From Cokeromyces recurvatus (Eukaryota; Mucoromycota; Mucoromycetes; Mucorales; Mucoraceae): a DNA stretch of 64,000 bases. The notes under the pieces were generated by a model. It worked only from the letters and a program-made list of their open reading frames with translations, did not search any database and was not told where the DNA came from. The stretch is taken from contig NW_026251420.1 in NCBI RefSeq assembly GCF_025118155.1, positions 186,001 to 250,000 of the forward strand, read 5' to 3'. Positions 26,301-37,452 of this stretch are shown one piece after another. Made by a program: the position numbers and the translations under genes. Every line of letters begins with the position of its first letter. Position 1 is the first letter of the stretch.

Positions 26301-27508
26301 TCAAGTTAATTTGTGAAGACCAACTACGTGCTGCTTTTCGGATCGTTTCCTCAAATGGCCATAACCATGCCGTATCTAAATTGAATGTTAACCTTCATGT
26401 TTTCTCTTATAAATTCCTTTTATACATGTACCAATATGACAATGTCCAATAGCATAAATCTCATGCTGTGCTTCTCCATTTCTTAACTTTAAAAACTCGT
26501 GCGCAATCTCTAGTCCTTTCAAAATTGAATTATCATCATCAGGTATAAACGCATTAACAATATTATTCGCTGTATAAAGTGCCTGTGTTCCTCTTAAAGA
26601 ATCCTCTGGAAAATCTCGTGCCATTCCCAAAATGATTTGGAAATCATACAATAGATTCCAAGCTAATTTATTGGGCACCACAAGATCCTATATACTTTAC
26701 ATATAAGTAATCTACATACATACATACGTACATGTATACATTCATTCTTTGAATATTATTACCACTTCAGTTAAATTAAAAAATCGGTCGGGATCAGGTG
26801 GGCCAATAAGTCCATTTGCAGCTCCAAACATACCGTTGCATGCCATTTCAATATAAAGTTGAATAATTTCACCTCCTTCTGCATTTGTCGTCAAGATGTA
26901 TTCATGACGAGCATCACTTCCAGCTATAAAACATCATTTTTTTTTTTTTTTTTTTTTTTTTTTGTATACAATTTATAAATGCTATTGAAAAAGAGAGAAA
27001 AAGAATGTGTGTGTGTGCAAATGTTTTTGTTTTAATTCTTACCTCCTCCCGTCAAGCCTTGTAATGGGACCCCTTCCATACTCCAGATCATGGCTTCATT
27101 ATCTGCATTCCAAATCAACTGTACCTCTTCACCAACAAATTCTTTTGGAATCTTGATTTGTACATGAAACCAATGGGTAGACCAAGATGGGCCAAACCAT
27201 TCCCCTACATGAGTTGGGCGAAAGTCTTGTTGAATGGCTTCCTCGAAAGTAATGCGTTTAAGATCAGGTACACTATAGACCATGATCGAGATGTAATCAT
27301 TAGAATTAGTGCGTGCTCTATAAAGTTGTGAAAGAAGATTGATGTCATTACCATTAGCGCCTGCGCTAATGAAATTAGAACATCGATCGATGGCAATACT
27401 TTTAATTAATTTTGGATGATTGAGAACCTGTGGTGTCGTTGTTGTAGGAAATGTTTGTAGATTAAAACTTTGTTGAGGGCCTAGTTGGAACTGGCTCAGT
27501 AAGTCCAT
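23396..27508 (-). CDS. AMS1: Vacuolar alpha-mannosidase, GH38
   Basis: Eleven exons: 27508-27043, 26923-26763, 26687-26432, 26375-26167, 26085-26021, 25930-25664, 25619-25499, 25416-25321, 25263-23921, 23858-23688 and 23630-23396; 1129 aa. It has an N-terminal GH38-associated domain, then the catalytic motif HCHIDTAWLWP (zinc His and Asp295, rebuilt across an intron) and the nucleophile region [15 protein letters not shown] (D405). [18 protein letters not shown] and [15 protein letters not shown] follow, then a long C-terminal beta region. AMS1 trims alpha-mannose from free glycans in the vacuole and arrives by selective autophagy. Consistently there is no signal peptide. Exon 5 is only 65 nt. 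Confidence 0.95.
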
Positions 27509-27761
27509 CGTTAAGAGAGTGAAGGTTTTCTTACAAAAGAAGAAGAAAAAAAAAAGTGGCAAAAAAAGGAAAAGAAAAAGAAAAGCGAACTCAGTTTGAG
27601 AAAAAAAAAATCTTCTTATTATTATCACTTTTTCGCCCATTGTAATATCCTATCTTTTTGCATAAAACTTTCGAATAATTGGCAATGCCACTCAATAGAA
27701 TACATTTATTTATTTATTTTTTTTTAGATTTACAACTTTATTAATAATGAATTGAATTAAT

Positions 27762-28386
27762 TTAATTGGCCTTCTACAATTATCAAAAAAATAAAAAAAA
27801 AATCAAATTAGTTATTTTTATTATAGTCCCTCTTTTAATATACATATATGTATATATATGTATTACACATGCTCTTTTATTTACCTTTTGGAATCTGAAT
27901 CTAGGAGGAGGAAGACGGTTGCGACGGTCGACAGCAGAGCGAACACGAACAACACGAGCGTGAATGGCACAAGAAACACAATAGTGAAGCTTGACATACA
28001 ACTTGGGAATAGTGTATTCTTCATAGACAGAGGCTTCTTGAAGGTCACGGACGGCAGCAGCTTCTACCATGTTACGGATAGTGAAGCGCTTAATGGCCTT
28101 ATCCTTGGGACAACAACGATAACAGTTGATGCAACGGACAAACTTGGTGTGGCCACGTCCGTGCTTGTTACGCCCATTATTTCTTCTCTTACAGGTCTAT
28201 GTGTTTTTATTTTCAAAAAAAAAAAAAAAAAAAAAAACAAATGAATTAATGAATTGTTGTCAATTAAGTTGTAATGTGCATCATTGAGTCATTAATTAAA
28301 TTTCGAAATTGATTTCTTTTGTAATGTAAAAAAAAAAATCGATGTTCCCGGTGAATGGATGCACTTCTTTTTGGATTATTTACCAT
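27762..28386 (-). CDS. RPS26: 40S ribosomal protein eS26
   Basis: Exons 28386-28384 (the ATG alone), 28196-27885 and 27773-27762; 108 aa. It reads [17 protein letters not shown], then a zinc ribbon from CxxC (RCINC) and [24 protein letters not shown] and [19 protein letters not shown], ending RFQKKAN. eS26 lies at the mRNA exit channel of the small subunit. The start exon is three coding bases, so the start depends on an intron of 187 bp. An alternative AG gives M-RRNNG, three residues shorter; family alignment favours the longer form. The last exon encodes only Lys-Ala-Asn plus stop. Confidence 0.94.
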
Positions 28387-28512
28387 GATGGATTCCTGTT
28401 TTTAAGGATACAAACTAAAAAAAGAAAAGGATTTTATTCAGCCTACATGATGATACCCCACTTCTTGCTTTGCAAAGCATCCAAATAAAACGCTTTGGCT
28501 TATTCTGGCCGG

Positions 28513-28519
28513 ACCCTAA
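28513..28519. promoter_or_regulatory. Telobox-like ACCCTAA upstream of eS26
   Basis: ACCCTAA (TTAGGGT on the coding strand) lies about 130 bp before the eS26 ATG, in a locally GC-richer patch (28500-28555). Tbf1-type telobox sites regulate ribosomal protein genes in several fungi. That this one is used is inference. Confidence 0.35.
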
Positions 28520-28663
28520 TTATCCCGCCGGAAGAAGTTAAATATCGGCGGATATTCAATCTACATTATTATGTTTTTGCCCCTGTTTTTTTTTAATAAT
28601 TCTGCAGCAGATATTATAAATTTATTATTATTATTATATACATCATCTAAGGATAATATAAAC

Positions 28664-30083
28664 TTAATCAAGATTTTCTTGTTCTGGTGTTTCAAAATTT
28701 TGACTATATGTCTTTTCATTAGTAGCATCAAAAGCATAAAAATCTTGTATACATAATGGTCTTGTATGAATTTTCTATTTATCATAGTTAATAATAATAA
28801 TAACAATAATAAAACTACTACTTTTATTACCGTATTCATATCGAGATGAACCAAGTCCTGTGATGCGTCTTGATTCTTTGTAACTGGTTGAATAGATCTA
28901 ACATATTCACGTATGGGAATCATGGCTGCATTTCTACAAAGTTCCTTTAAATCACTTCCTGATAAGCCTGCCGTTCTCTGTACTAATTCTGTCATATTAA
29001 AATCAGGTGCTAAATCTATATCCTTTAAAAGCTATAATAATGATGATAATGAGTTTCATGTCTTTTCTCTTTGTTCCACACAACTTACAAGCTCTAGAAT
29101 ACTTCTTCTTTGTGACTCGCTTGGTAATCTTACTGAAAACCTCTTGGGCATTCTTCTCAGAATAGCAGAGTCAATATCATTAGGTCGATTCGTTGCTCCC
29201 AAAATAACAATACGACTATTTTCAGCTGTTGTCAAGCCATCCCAAAGTGACATGAATTCTGCCTTCATCATACCTGTCGTTTCATGATCTGTACTACGTC
29301 TCTCTCGTAAAAATGAGTCAATTTCATCAATAAAGACAATAGCAGGCTGAAGTTTTTTAGCTAACGTGAAGACAGCTGCTACTAACTTATTAGATTCGCC
29401 GTAATATTTATCAGTTAAGGTCGATACATGAATGTTGATAAATGTAGCACCACTTTCTTTTGCAAGGGCTTTAGCTAACATTGTTTTACCGCAGCCGGGT
29501 GGACCATAAAGGAGGACACCTCGAGGGGCTCCTAAAAGACCAGAAGCAGAAGTGAAGAGTCCTGGGTAGCATAGAGGATAAATGACACTTTCACGAAGAT
29601 CTTGAATGATGTGATCAAGCCCTCCAATTTCTAATAAAAAAAAAAAGAAAAATAAGAATGAAGAAAGAAAAGAAAAAATAATGAAGAGAATAACTTACGT
29701 TTGAAATTGACACTAATTTCATCTGAATGAATAACTTCAGCAGCAATAATTTGTTCATATTCTGTTAATTTCAAATCTTTAACCTACAAATAATAAATTA
29801 AAATCTCTGTTGTGAAAATATATAATTTATTCATTTTTTTTTCTTTTTACTCCAAGTTTTCCAAGTACTCGATTACTCTTCGCTTTTGCTTCTTGTTTTT
29901 TTGACTTTGTAGGATCTAAAGAACCGATGATGAACTTGAAAGCAAAATAAACTGCAACTTGGGATAATGCAAATACAGCAACTAATCTAATAATTTAGTA
30001 ATAGTCATTGATGATAATGAATAATGGTTACCATCTGCTGCATATTTTTTTGTTTCTGGACGCTGCAACCAAGATTTAAACAT
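28664..30083 (-). CDS. MSP1: Membrane AAA ATPase Msp1/ATAD1
   Basis: Exons 30083-30032, 29981-29851, 29783-29699, 29630-29089, 29031-28831 and 28774-28664; 373 aa. It starts [21 protein letters not shown] with one N-terminal membrane helix (about 18-39). The AAA core has IGGLD, Walker A GPPGCGKT (132-139), Walker B IVFIDEID (about 187-194), the sensor-1 stretch VILGATNRP and second-region-of-homology RRMPKRF. It ends [20 protein letters not shown]. Msp1 extracts mislocalised tail-anchored proteins from the mitochondrial outer membrane and peroxisomes. The last exon was located by the conserved RPL-DF segment. Confidence 0.94.
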
Positions 30084-30778
30084 TTTTACTTGAAAGAAGG
30101 AAAGAAATAGTATGTTCACGTGAGAAAAAAATAGTGACTCAGTGTTTTTTTTTAAAAAAAAAAAAAAAAAAAAAGTAAAATAAAAGATAAAAAGTGGGGG
30201 TGAAAGGGGGAAATTAAATTCTCGAATAATGATTCGTTCATCCAAAATAAACTCTTGGTTTAGTTGCTAAATTGATTCGTTTTTTTATCTTATTATCTTT
30301 TCTTCAATAGACTATAATACGTGTTCTTTTTTTTTTTTTTTTTGTAAATAAAAATAAAGGCGATTATAAAGAAATAAAGTAGGTATAATACATAATAATA
30401 CGCTATTTAATAAGTGCATATAATATATACTACTATCATGTCTGCTATGTTTAATGCAACTCTTTACAGTAATAATTGTTTGGTGTCTTTTTTTTTTTAG
30501 GCGTTTTCTATACTTTAGATAATGCGTCATCTTTGAATTACTAGTTTATTCGCTAAATTTCACTAAAATAGATTTTTTTTAAAAAAAAAATGTCAAATAA
30601 TAACAGCAGTAGTTGGAAAGTAAATTTACAAGTATTTTTCTTCATAATAAACTTTTACAAATTTTTGATCTGAAGTTATAACATATTTGTACGAGATAAA
30701 TATATTATGCTCCTTGTCCTCTTTTTTCTTTAAAAAAAAAACTTTGAATTCAAGAAAAAGTAACATTTCTAAAATCAG
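30084..30778. other. Intergenic between divergent MSP1 and SWIM gene
   Basis: AT-rich, with A and T tracts (30146-30173, 30327-30343). It must hold both promoters. No further ORF of coding character. Confidence 0.5.
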
Positions 30779-32581
30779 ATGAGTCTTTGTTGTGGTATAG
30801 AAACTTACAAGGAGATACTTGACCGTCTTGATGAAGATAAATTACGAGAAATGATCAACTCTAGTTCTTTAGAAGTCACAGATATGACACCACCTGTCAT
30901 CAACAATTGGACTGTTCGATCTATCAGTGCACCACCTGTCTGGTATCAAGTGCAAGCCACTGATAAGACGATTAACTATTGTAGTTGTGATGATTTTAAC
31001 AGACATCGTCAAAATCCTTGCATTCATATGTATATGGTAGCCAAATTTCAACGACTCAATAGTTTTAATGTCAAATATGCTTTAGGTACTGAACATCCCA
31101 GCTATCCTATCGAACGAAAACTTTTTATACCTTATCAGTCAGACCTTCCAGTTGTTGAATATGTTCAAAACTCGATCCAAAGTTTCTTATTAAAATCAGT
31201 AAGAAAAGAGCCCATGCCATCTTACGATGAGATGATCATGACTGAGATGGATAAGTTTGGATTTCTTCAAGAAGATCGTTCAGATGAAGATTATCGGAAA
31301 ATGAAGTTTATACGTGACTGGACAGGTCGTTTTTGGCGTGGTCCTTTTCGCCAATACAAGTTTTCATTTACTCCTGAAGAATTACGCCAGCATATTGCGT
31401 TTAATGAAATACCAAAGGACTATTTATCAAAGTTGATTAGAAAACGAGGCCCAGATACGTATCAAATGGATGATTTTATTTATCATTGTGGAAATAATAT
31501 ACCTCTTATCTGTGATGGCGTGATTGAGAGTTGCCAATGTGATGATTTTGAATTTGGAAATAGGCCATGTATTCATATGTTTTTGTTAAAACGTATCAGA
31601 CCAGATTTGCGCGTTATGAATATGGATGACAAAGAAGTGAATAAACCTGATTGTATATTTGAAAGTCAAGCGAGTGTACGTAGAAAACGCGCAAATAAGT
31701 TATCAATGGAGGAATTAAAATCGATGATCGTCAAGGTGTCCCCTCAATCATGGCTAGTGAAATCACTATCAACTAGCAATGCCTATTTTTTAATCACTTG
31801 TGATTTGTCTGGTGCTATGGTTAGCTGTAAGTGCCCAGATTTTGAAGAGAGACAGCTGCCATGTAAGCATATGTATATGTTAAGGCGATTCAATAAGCAC
31901 TTGATAATCACAAGACCTGATTCAGATATTGAAGAGAATATAGAGGGAGATGAGATGACAACTAATGACGAGATTGAAAATGAAGAAGGAATGATAGTAT
32001 CAGTAGAAGAAATGCAATTATCCAGCATTGAAGAAGACGAAATTTCTGATATAGCGACTTGTAATGAGCAAAATGAAAATAGTAGAGAACTGATGATGAC
32101 GACAAATGAAGAAGATTGTTATAATACTAATTTATCATCTAAAGGAATTACCATTAAAGAAGAGGATGAAGAGGTAACATTTAAACAAATAATGGCTTCT
32201 GCTATAAAACAAAATAAAGCAATATCGCCATCTGCTATTAGTAAACCACCTCCTCCAGATTTTGTACCAAAGATACGCAGAAAAGGTAAAGGAAAACAAA
32301 TAGAAACTAGCAGCAGTATGAGTCATGATATAAGTTCCAAAAGACAGCCATCAACAACAAATGATTTGCTGACAGAACCATCCGAATCCTCATTATTAAA
32401 AGGACCTATTCTCAACAAGTCTAATGGATTAAAAATACCTCATAGAAGATCATTTTCTCAACAAAAAGCAGGTGATATACCAAATCAGCGCGTAGATAAA
32501 TACGTAGCCGGTATAGTAAAGATGATGGAGAAAATGCCAATAAAGAAGGAGACAGAAAATAAGGATTTTCCTCTTTTATAA
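30779..32581 (+). CDS. Protein with three tandem SWIM zinc fingers
   Basis: A single 600-codon exon. Three SWIM motifs (CxCx(n)CxH) are visible: C68-C70-C81-H83, C252-C254-C264-H266 and C350-C352-C362-H364. Each reads as (Y/S)C.C.DF......PC.HM. Before each lies a helix of type (K/E)LR.(M/H)I or ELKSMI, so the repeat unit is larger than the finger. Residues 375-480 are acidic and the tail has a basic patch (KIRRKGKGK), a possible nuclear signal. SWIM fingers bind DNA or protein and occur in MULE transposases and MEKK1-type ligases. No transposase, RING or nuclease domain is seen here. Function unknown. Confidence 0.85.
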   Translation: MSLCCGIETYKEILDRLDEDKLREMINSSSLEVTDMTPPVINNWTVRSISAPPVWYQVQATDKTINYCSCDDFNRHRQNPCIHMYMVAKFQRLNSFNVKYALGTEHPSYPIERKLFIPYQSDLPVVEYVQNSIQSFLLKSVRKEPMPSYDEMIMTEMDKFGFLQEDRSDEDYRKMKFIRDWTGRFWRGPFRQYKFSFTPEELRQHIAFNEIPKDYLSKLIRKRGPDTYQMDDFIYHCGNNIPLICDGVIESCQCDDFEFGNRPCIHMFLLKRIRPDLRVMNMDDKEVNKPDCIFESQASVRRKRANKLSMEELKSMIVKVSPQSWLVKSLSTSNAYFLITCDLSGAMVSCKCPDFEERQLPCKHMYMLRRFNKHLIITRPDSDIEENIEGDEMTTNDEIENEEGMIVSVEEMQLSSIEEDEISDIATCNEQNENSRELMMTTNEEDCYNTNLSSKGITIKEEDEEVTFKQIMASAIKQNKAISPSAISKPPPPDFVPKIRRKGKGKQIETSSSMSHDISSKRQPSTTNDLLTEPSESSLLKGPILNKSNGLKIPHRRSFSQQKAGDIPNQRVDKYVAGIVKMMEKMPIKKETENKDFPLL

Positions 32582-32864
32582 AAACTTCCAAGTCTATAGT
32601 TTTGTGTTTATCTTTCTTCACTTGTTTTTTTTTAATATATATTGGAAAAAATATATATGTAGTTTTTTTTTTGTACATATATAAATGTATATACATATCT
32701 GAATTGTATCTTTTAATCTAATCTAATCTAACATTCAAATACAACAAGCACTCATTTATATGTTACACTGAAGAAATAATAATTAGACCGGAAAATATTG
32801 GATTAAATTTGGCTTGGAATCACATGATACCCTATCTCTTTCCTTTTCTCCTTACAGCAAAACA

Positions 32865-33497
32865 ATGCAATCTTGGGTAGATAAATCGACCAGTGGTAGT
32901 AGTAGTACACTACGTTATGATAAAACATTATCGAATTTGAATCAATATCAACAGCAAGAGTCAAATACAACAAGTAACTTTCGAACAAAGCAAACTCCCA
33001 AAATAACAAATAATGACGATATTAACTTTGAAAAGGAATCGTTTTCACTAAATACATTACAATTTACGACACCTTCTCAACAAGCAAGTTCCCATTTCGT
33101 CACTGATGGAGCTAATGTTATTCATTTCTTAAATTCTTCAAGTTATACTGATAATGTGTATAATGATGATCTAGACCCAAATTCAATGACTTTTACAACC
33201 TTTCAACATCAAGTTGATCATGTGATGGCTGAACAAGAAAGGCTATCACAGTTTTTAGTTGCCGAAGATATAGTAGAATATTTATTAACTTGCGACTATA
33301 TTGAGGATTTATACGGAATACCTCGTTTAGGACAATACATAAAAGAAGCTAAAGAGGAAGCTACAAAGATTGAGTCAAATGAAAAGAAGGTAGCCATTCA
33401 GCGTCTTGACATGATTCGTCGACACTTGCTGAAGGAGGCGAACGGAGATCCTAAATTAGCGGCTAAGCATGCAACAACTTTCACAGAATTTTTTTAA
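32865..33497 (+). CDS. Hypothetical protein, helical C-terminus
   Basis: Single exon, 210 aa, from ATG 32865 (MQSWVDKSTSGS). The frame is open upstream to 32814 but without an ATG. An AG preceded by pyrimidines at 32851-32857 may mark a 5' UTR intron. Residues 1-110 are Ser/Thr/Asn/Gln-rich. From about 120 to the end it is charged and helical (FQHQVDHVMAEQERLSQFLV, EDIVEYLLTCDYIEDLYGIP, ending in a KAAKHATTF-like segment). I do not recognise the family. Codon use and amino-acid balance look like a real gene. Confidence 0.65.
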   Translation: MQSWVDKSTSGSSSTLRYDKTLSNLNQYQQQESNTTSNFRTKQTPKITNNDDINFEKESFSLNTLQFTTPSQQASSHFVTDGANVIHFLNSSSYTDNVYNDDLDPNSMTFTTFQHQVDHVMAEQERLSQFLVAEDIVEYLLTCDYIEDLYGIPRLGQYIKEAKEEATKIESNEKKVAIQRLDMIRRHLLKEANGDPKLAAKHATTFTEFF

Positions 33498-33673
33498 TAA
33501 TAATAATAATTATAATAAAAAAACATAATAGAAAAAGCAGTTTATTCAACTGAAATAATTGTATGAGCATATATAGGGTCTATTTGCAGATAATATTATT
33601 ATATGCTTAACATAAACAAGCAAACATTCTATCTATTGCTAGAAAGAGGAATAATGCCATTTACCTGTAGTGT

Positions 33674-33717
<44 letters not shown>

Positions 33718-34921
33718 GTGCCTAGATATTTATTGCAATTGTTCAATTTGGATCCAAAAAACTGTATTTTTCTTTTACACTATGTATTCACAACTTTTTA
33801 TATAGAACATATACTCTATAATATTAATAATATAACTAGAGACTTTTCTTTTTAATGAAAGACTATAGTTGGTAAATAACACCAAAATAAAAAAAAGGGC
33901 TTTATTCTTTTGTATAATTTCTTCAATAAAAGTAATAATACATTTATTTGCATTTTTTTTAGCCTCTTATCTCTGTTAAAGAGTTTACTATCTATCAGTC
34001 AGTCAAAAGGCTATATGATGACTAAAAAAAGGATCATCGGGATAATTCAAAATACTTTATCCCTTTAAAGTTAATGATGTTACTGCTAATAGTATTGAAA
34101 TAAGCCCAGATCATTTATTCCGAAATATGAAAGATATTATCAAATCAAAACTACTATTCCTTCGACTTAAAATAGGTACAAAAAATCATGTAGAGATTTT
34201 ACTAAAACTAAATCCATAAAAGCAGCTATTATTATTAAGGGATAAAGAGGAATATTTTCTACTACTCTTGTATCTATAGTTATTAATTTATTTACTTATT
34301 TTTATTTGCGCAACTTTATATAGGCTAAAATAACATCTTCTAACAGTCTTTGATATTTGTTTTTGTACTTTGATGATAAGTGCCATATAAATAAATAAAA
34401 AAAGATAAGCCATATATAAGAATAGTGTAAACTCTTAATAGATTTATTAAATACCCCCCCCTAAGATATGTGGTTAAAAGAAGTCTTAAATTGCCACCTA
34501 ATTAATAATAAAATATACAAATACAAATATTTTATCGAAGCCACAAGAATGATAATATTATTCAATTCAAATATTTGCATTACATTTGTACCAATAATGT
34601 GTTGCCTATTTTTATTCAATTAGGAAATATATGTATCATAGTTCACCAACAAGCAAAATTGAATCATTATCCAATTATCATCTTCATTATTGAATTCGTG
34701 ACTGTATTTTTGATGGAATTCAATAATAATTCTCTTTGACTCACTTATAAGGGAGATTGAATTTTGTTCTTAAGTACTATATGTGTAGTATATTTTTTTT
34801 TTTTTTTTTTAATTCTTTTTTTTTTGTTGCTTAACGATAAAATATAATTCGAGCTATTATAGATTTTTTTTATATTAGAATTTATTATAGACATTTGGCT
34901 CAACAGTAGATTGAGCATATC
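33498..34921. other. Intergenic, 1.4 kb
   Basis: Contains a 39-nt A tract (33676-33714). There is an open stretch on the plus strand at 34047-34219 (reading FKVNDVTANSIEISPDHLFR and on to a TAA) that looks more protein-like than its surroundings but has no start codon or partner exon. It could be a gene relic. Confidence 0.35.
33676..33714. repeat. Poly(A) tract, 39 nt
   Basis: Uninterrupted A run in the 3' flank of the hypothetical gene at 32865. Confidence 0.95.
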
Positions 34922-36493
34922 ATGAATTCCAATAGACAAGAAGGAGACAATCTCTCCATTAGCTCTTCTTTATCTTCTACTCCTACAGAAAGAACACCTT
35001 TAATTATTAATAAGCTTCCTAATAACGAAAAAGATGATACCTCAACATGGTCTAACGAATTCCGTTGGCTTCTTAAGAATGCTTTACCCGTTATATTTAC
35101 TTTTTTGATGCAAAACTCATTACAGATGGCCTCTATTTTCACTTTGGGTCACTTGGTATAATATACTTTTTTTTTTTTCATTTTGCCTGAAACAAAATAC
35201 TGATTTTTTTTCCTTTAATAGGGTCCGACAGAATTAGCTGCCGCAGCACTTGCTAGTATGTTTGCTAGTGTCACTGCTTGGTCCATAGCCTTCGGTACAG
35301 CCACTGCACTTGATACACTCTGTTCACAAGCATGGACAGGGGCTAAAGACAAAACTCTTGTAGGAATTCACCTTCAAAGAGCACTTTGCATTTTAGCTTT
35401 AATGTTTATACCCATTGCGATTTTATGGTGGAACTGTACCAAATTACTCCTGAGTCTCAACCAAGATCCAGATTTAGCTTATCATGCAGGTGTCTTTTTG
35501 CGTTGTTTAATGTTAGGTGCACCTGCTTTTATTGCCTTTGAAGCAACTAAAAAATTTCTTCAAGCACAAGGTATCATGCAAGCCTCTACCTATGTCTTGA
35601 TGATCGTTTCACCTCTCAATTTGGTTCTCAACTATACCTTGGTCTATTTACCTCCCTTCCAGTTGGGTTTCATGGGTGCGCCATTAGCGACGAGTTTTAG
35701 TTATTGGTTGATGTTCATTTTACTCGTTTGTTATATAAGGTTTGTAAAGGGCAAGGAAGCATGGGGTGGTTGGTCAAGTGAATGTTTGACAGACTGGTGG
35801 CCCTTCTTGAAGCTCTCTATCCCTTCTCTATTGATGATTACAGCCGAATGGTGGGCATTTGAACTTTCATCATTAGCTGCCAGTTATTTAAGCACGAATG
35901 ATTTGGCCACACAGTCGATTGTTCTAACGACAGCATCAGCGACATATACAATTCCCTTTGGTGTCTCTGTCGCTGCCTCTAATCGTATCGGTAATGCCCT
36001 GGGTGCTAGTCTTGCTCAAACTGCCAAGATTGCGTCTTACATCACGATTTGTCTAGCTGTCTTCTTTGGTACCCTTAATTCTACCTTCTTTATGCTTACT
36101 AGAGACCGAATTGGATACCTGTTTACATCGGATGAAGATGTAGTTAGATTAGTGTCACAGATCATACCTCTATGTGCCCTCTTTCAAATTGCAGATGGTA
36201 TATCTGGTGTCTGTGGTGGTGTCATTCGTGGTATGGGTCGTCAGTCGTTTGCAGCCTGGGTGAATTTATTTTCATATTATGTTGTCGCCCTCCCAGTTGG
36301 ATATTGGTTAACATTTGTCAAGGGATGGGGTATCAAGGGTCTTTGGATAGGTTTAACGTTAGCTTTGTTCTTGGTCGCTACAGGTTCCCTCCTATTTCTG
36401 TTAACAGCAGATTGGAATCATGAGGTCAGAAAGACACAATTGAGAGTAAAAGCTGAAGAAGATCGTTTATTAGAAGATGGATATGCAGCATAA
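34922..36493 (+). CDS. MATE-family multidrug/organic cation antiporter
   Basis: Exons 34922-35155 and 35222-36493; 501 aa. A polar N-terminus carries ERTPLI, an acidic dileucine-type sorting signal. About twelve hydrophobic segments follow, with MATE text: LMQNSLQMASIFTLGHLGPTELAAAAL, ALDTLCSQAWTGAKD, FLQAQGIMQASTY, GFMGAPLATSFSYW, VAASNRIGNALGA and GVIRGMGRQSF. MATE carriers export organic cations or metabolites in exchange for H+ or Na+. The sorting motif suggests a vacuolar or endosomal membrane, which is inference. The C-terminus is charged and cytosolic. Confidence 0.93.
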
Positions 36494-36725
36494 AATAAAT
36501 AAATTTATATACATATACATATATATATATTCATATACAATTCATTTAACAATTATCATTTAATATTATATTATAGCATTTAATAAAAATTGTCATATTA
36601 TTTATTATCATATAAATAGTTTGTTTGTAATAAAAATAAAATAAAAACAAAAAGTAAAACATGTAATTTTTTTTTCTTCTTCGGTGTACGTGTAATATCT
36701 ATATTATTGTGCTTTTTTTTTTTTT

Positions 36726-36929
36726 TTAGAATGAAGAACATCTTGGTCTTCTTTTGTTATGAATAACGACTGTTTGTTGATTATGTAATTGATTTATTTT
36801 ATTGATTTGATATTTTATTCTTTGTGATAATTCAATGACTCTTTTATAGACTTCTTTATTTTTGATAGTATCATTTTTCTCTAACACTTGAATCAAGATA
36901 TTTAACTTTTTGTTGTTGTTATTAATCAT
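36726..36929 (-). CDS. Possible small coiled-coil protein, 67 aa
   Basis: A single open frame MINNNNKKLNILIQVLEK... with a heptad-like pattern over residues 8-50 and a basic tail KRRPRC. It starts at a true ATG. The size would suit a small subunit of a larger complex, but I cannot match it to one. It lies in AT-rich DNA where chance Asn/Lys/Ile ORFs are common, so it may be spurious. Confidence 0.3.
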   Translation of the reverse strand: MINNNNKKLNILIQVLEKNDTIKNKEVYKRVIELSQRIKYQINKINQLHNQQTVVIHNKRRPRCSSF

Positions 36930-37140
36930 TTTGAATGTATATAAAATAATAAATGTATGTATTTATATACAAAAAAAAAAAAAGTAGCATTTTTATATAT
37001 TTTATACAATTAATAAGGAGTAGTTTTTATTTTTTAATTTTATTGTTATTTTACAACAATTTTCATTAAACACCCTTTATATTAAAATTGTTAATAATAC
37101 CCTTCTTCCCTAGGTTCTGTCTATTAGCAGGTTATTTACC

Positions 37141-37144
<4 letters not shown>

Positions 37145-37189
<45 letters not shown>
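37145..37189. repeat. Poly(T) tract, 45 nt
   Basis: Uninterrupted T run in the 3' flank of the carbonic anhydrase gene, about 260 bp past its stop. Confidence 0.95.
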
Positions 37190-37452
37190 CATTCACTGCT
37201 TTCACAACCTAGTTAGTAATAATCTTGATCATTTCTTCCCTACCCCAATCTTTTTAATAGAGTCCTATTTACGCCTTTTATTCTCTTCTTCTTTTCTCCT
37301 TTTATTTCATTGATGATCTAATATGAGCAAATTTAATAAAAATTTTATTGTTTAAAGCATATGTAGGAGGCATGTTCATTTATTATGTAATATTTCTTAT
37401 TTTAGATATATTTTATAGTTGTCACAAATTAAATAATAACTGTCCCTTTATA

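Larger units (their letters stand above)
36494..37452. other. Intergenic with 45-nt T tract and one small ORF
   Basis: Contains the minus-strand small ORF at 36726-36929 (separate entry), a T tract at 37145-37189 and otherwise AT-rich DNA. No other gene seen. Confidence 0.5.
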
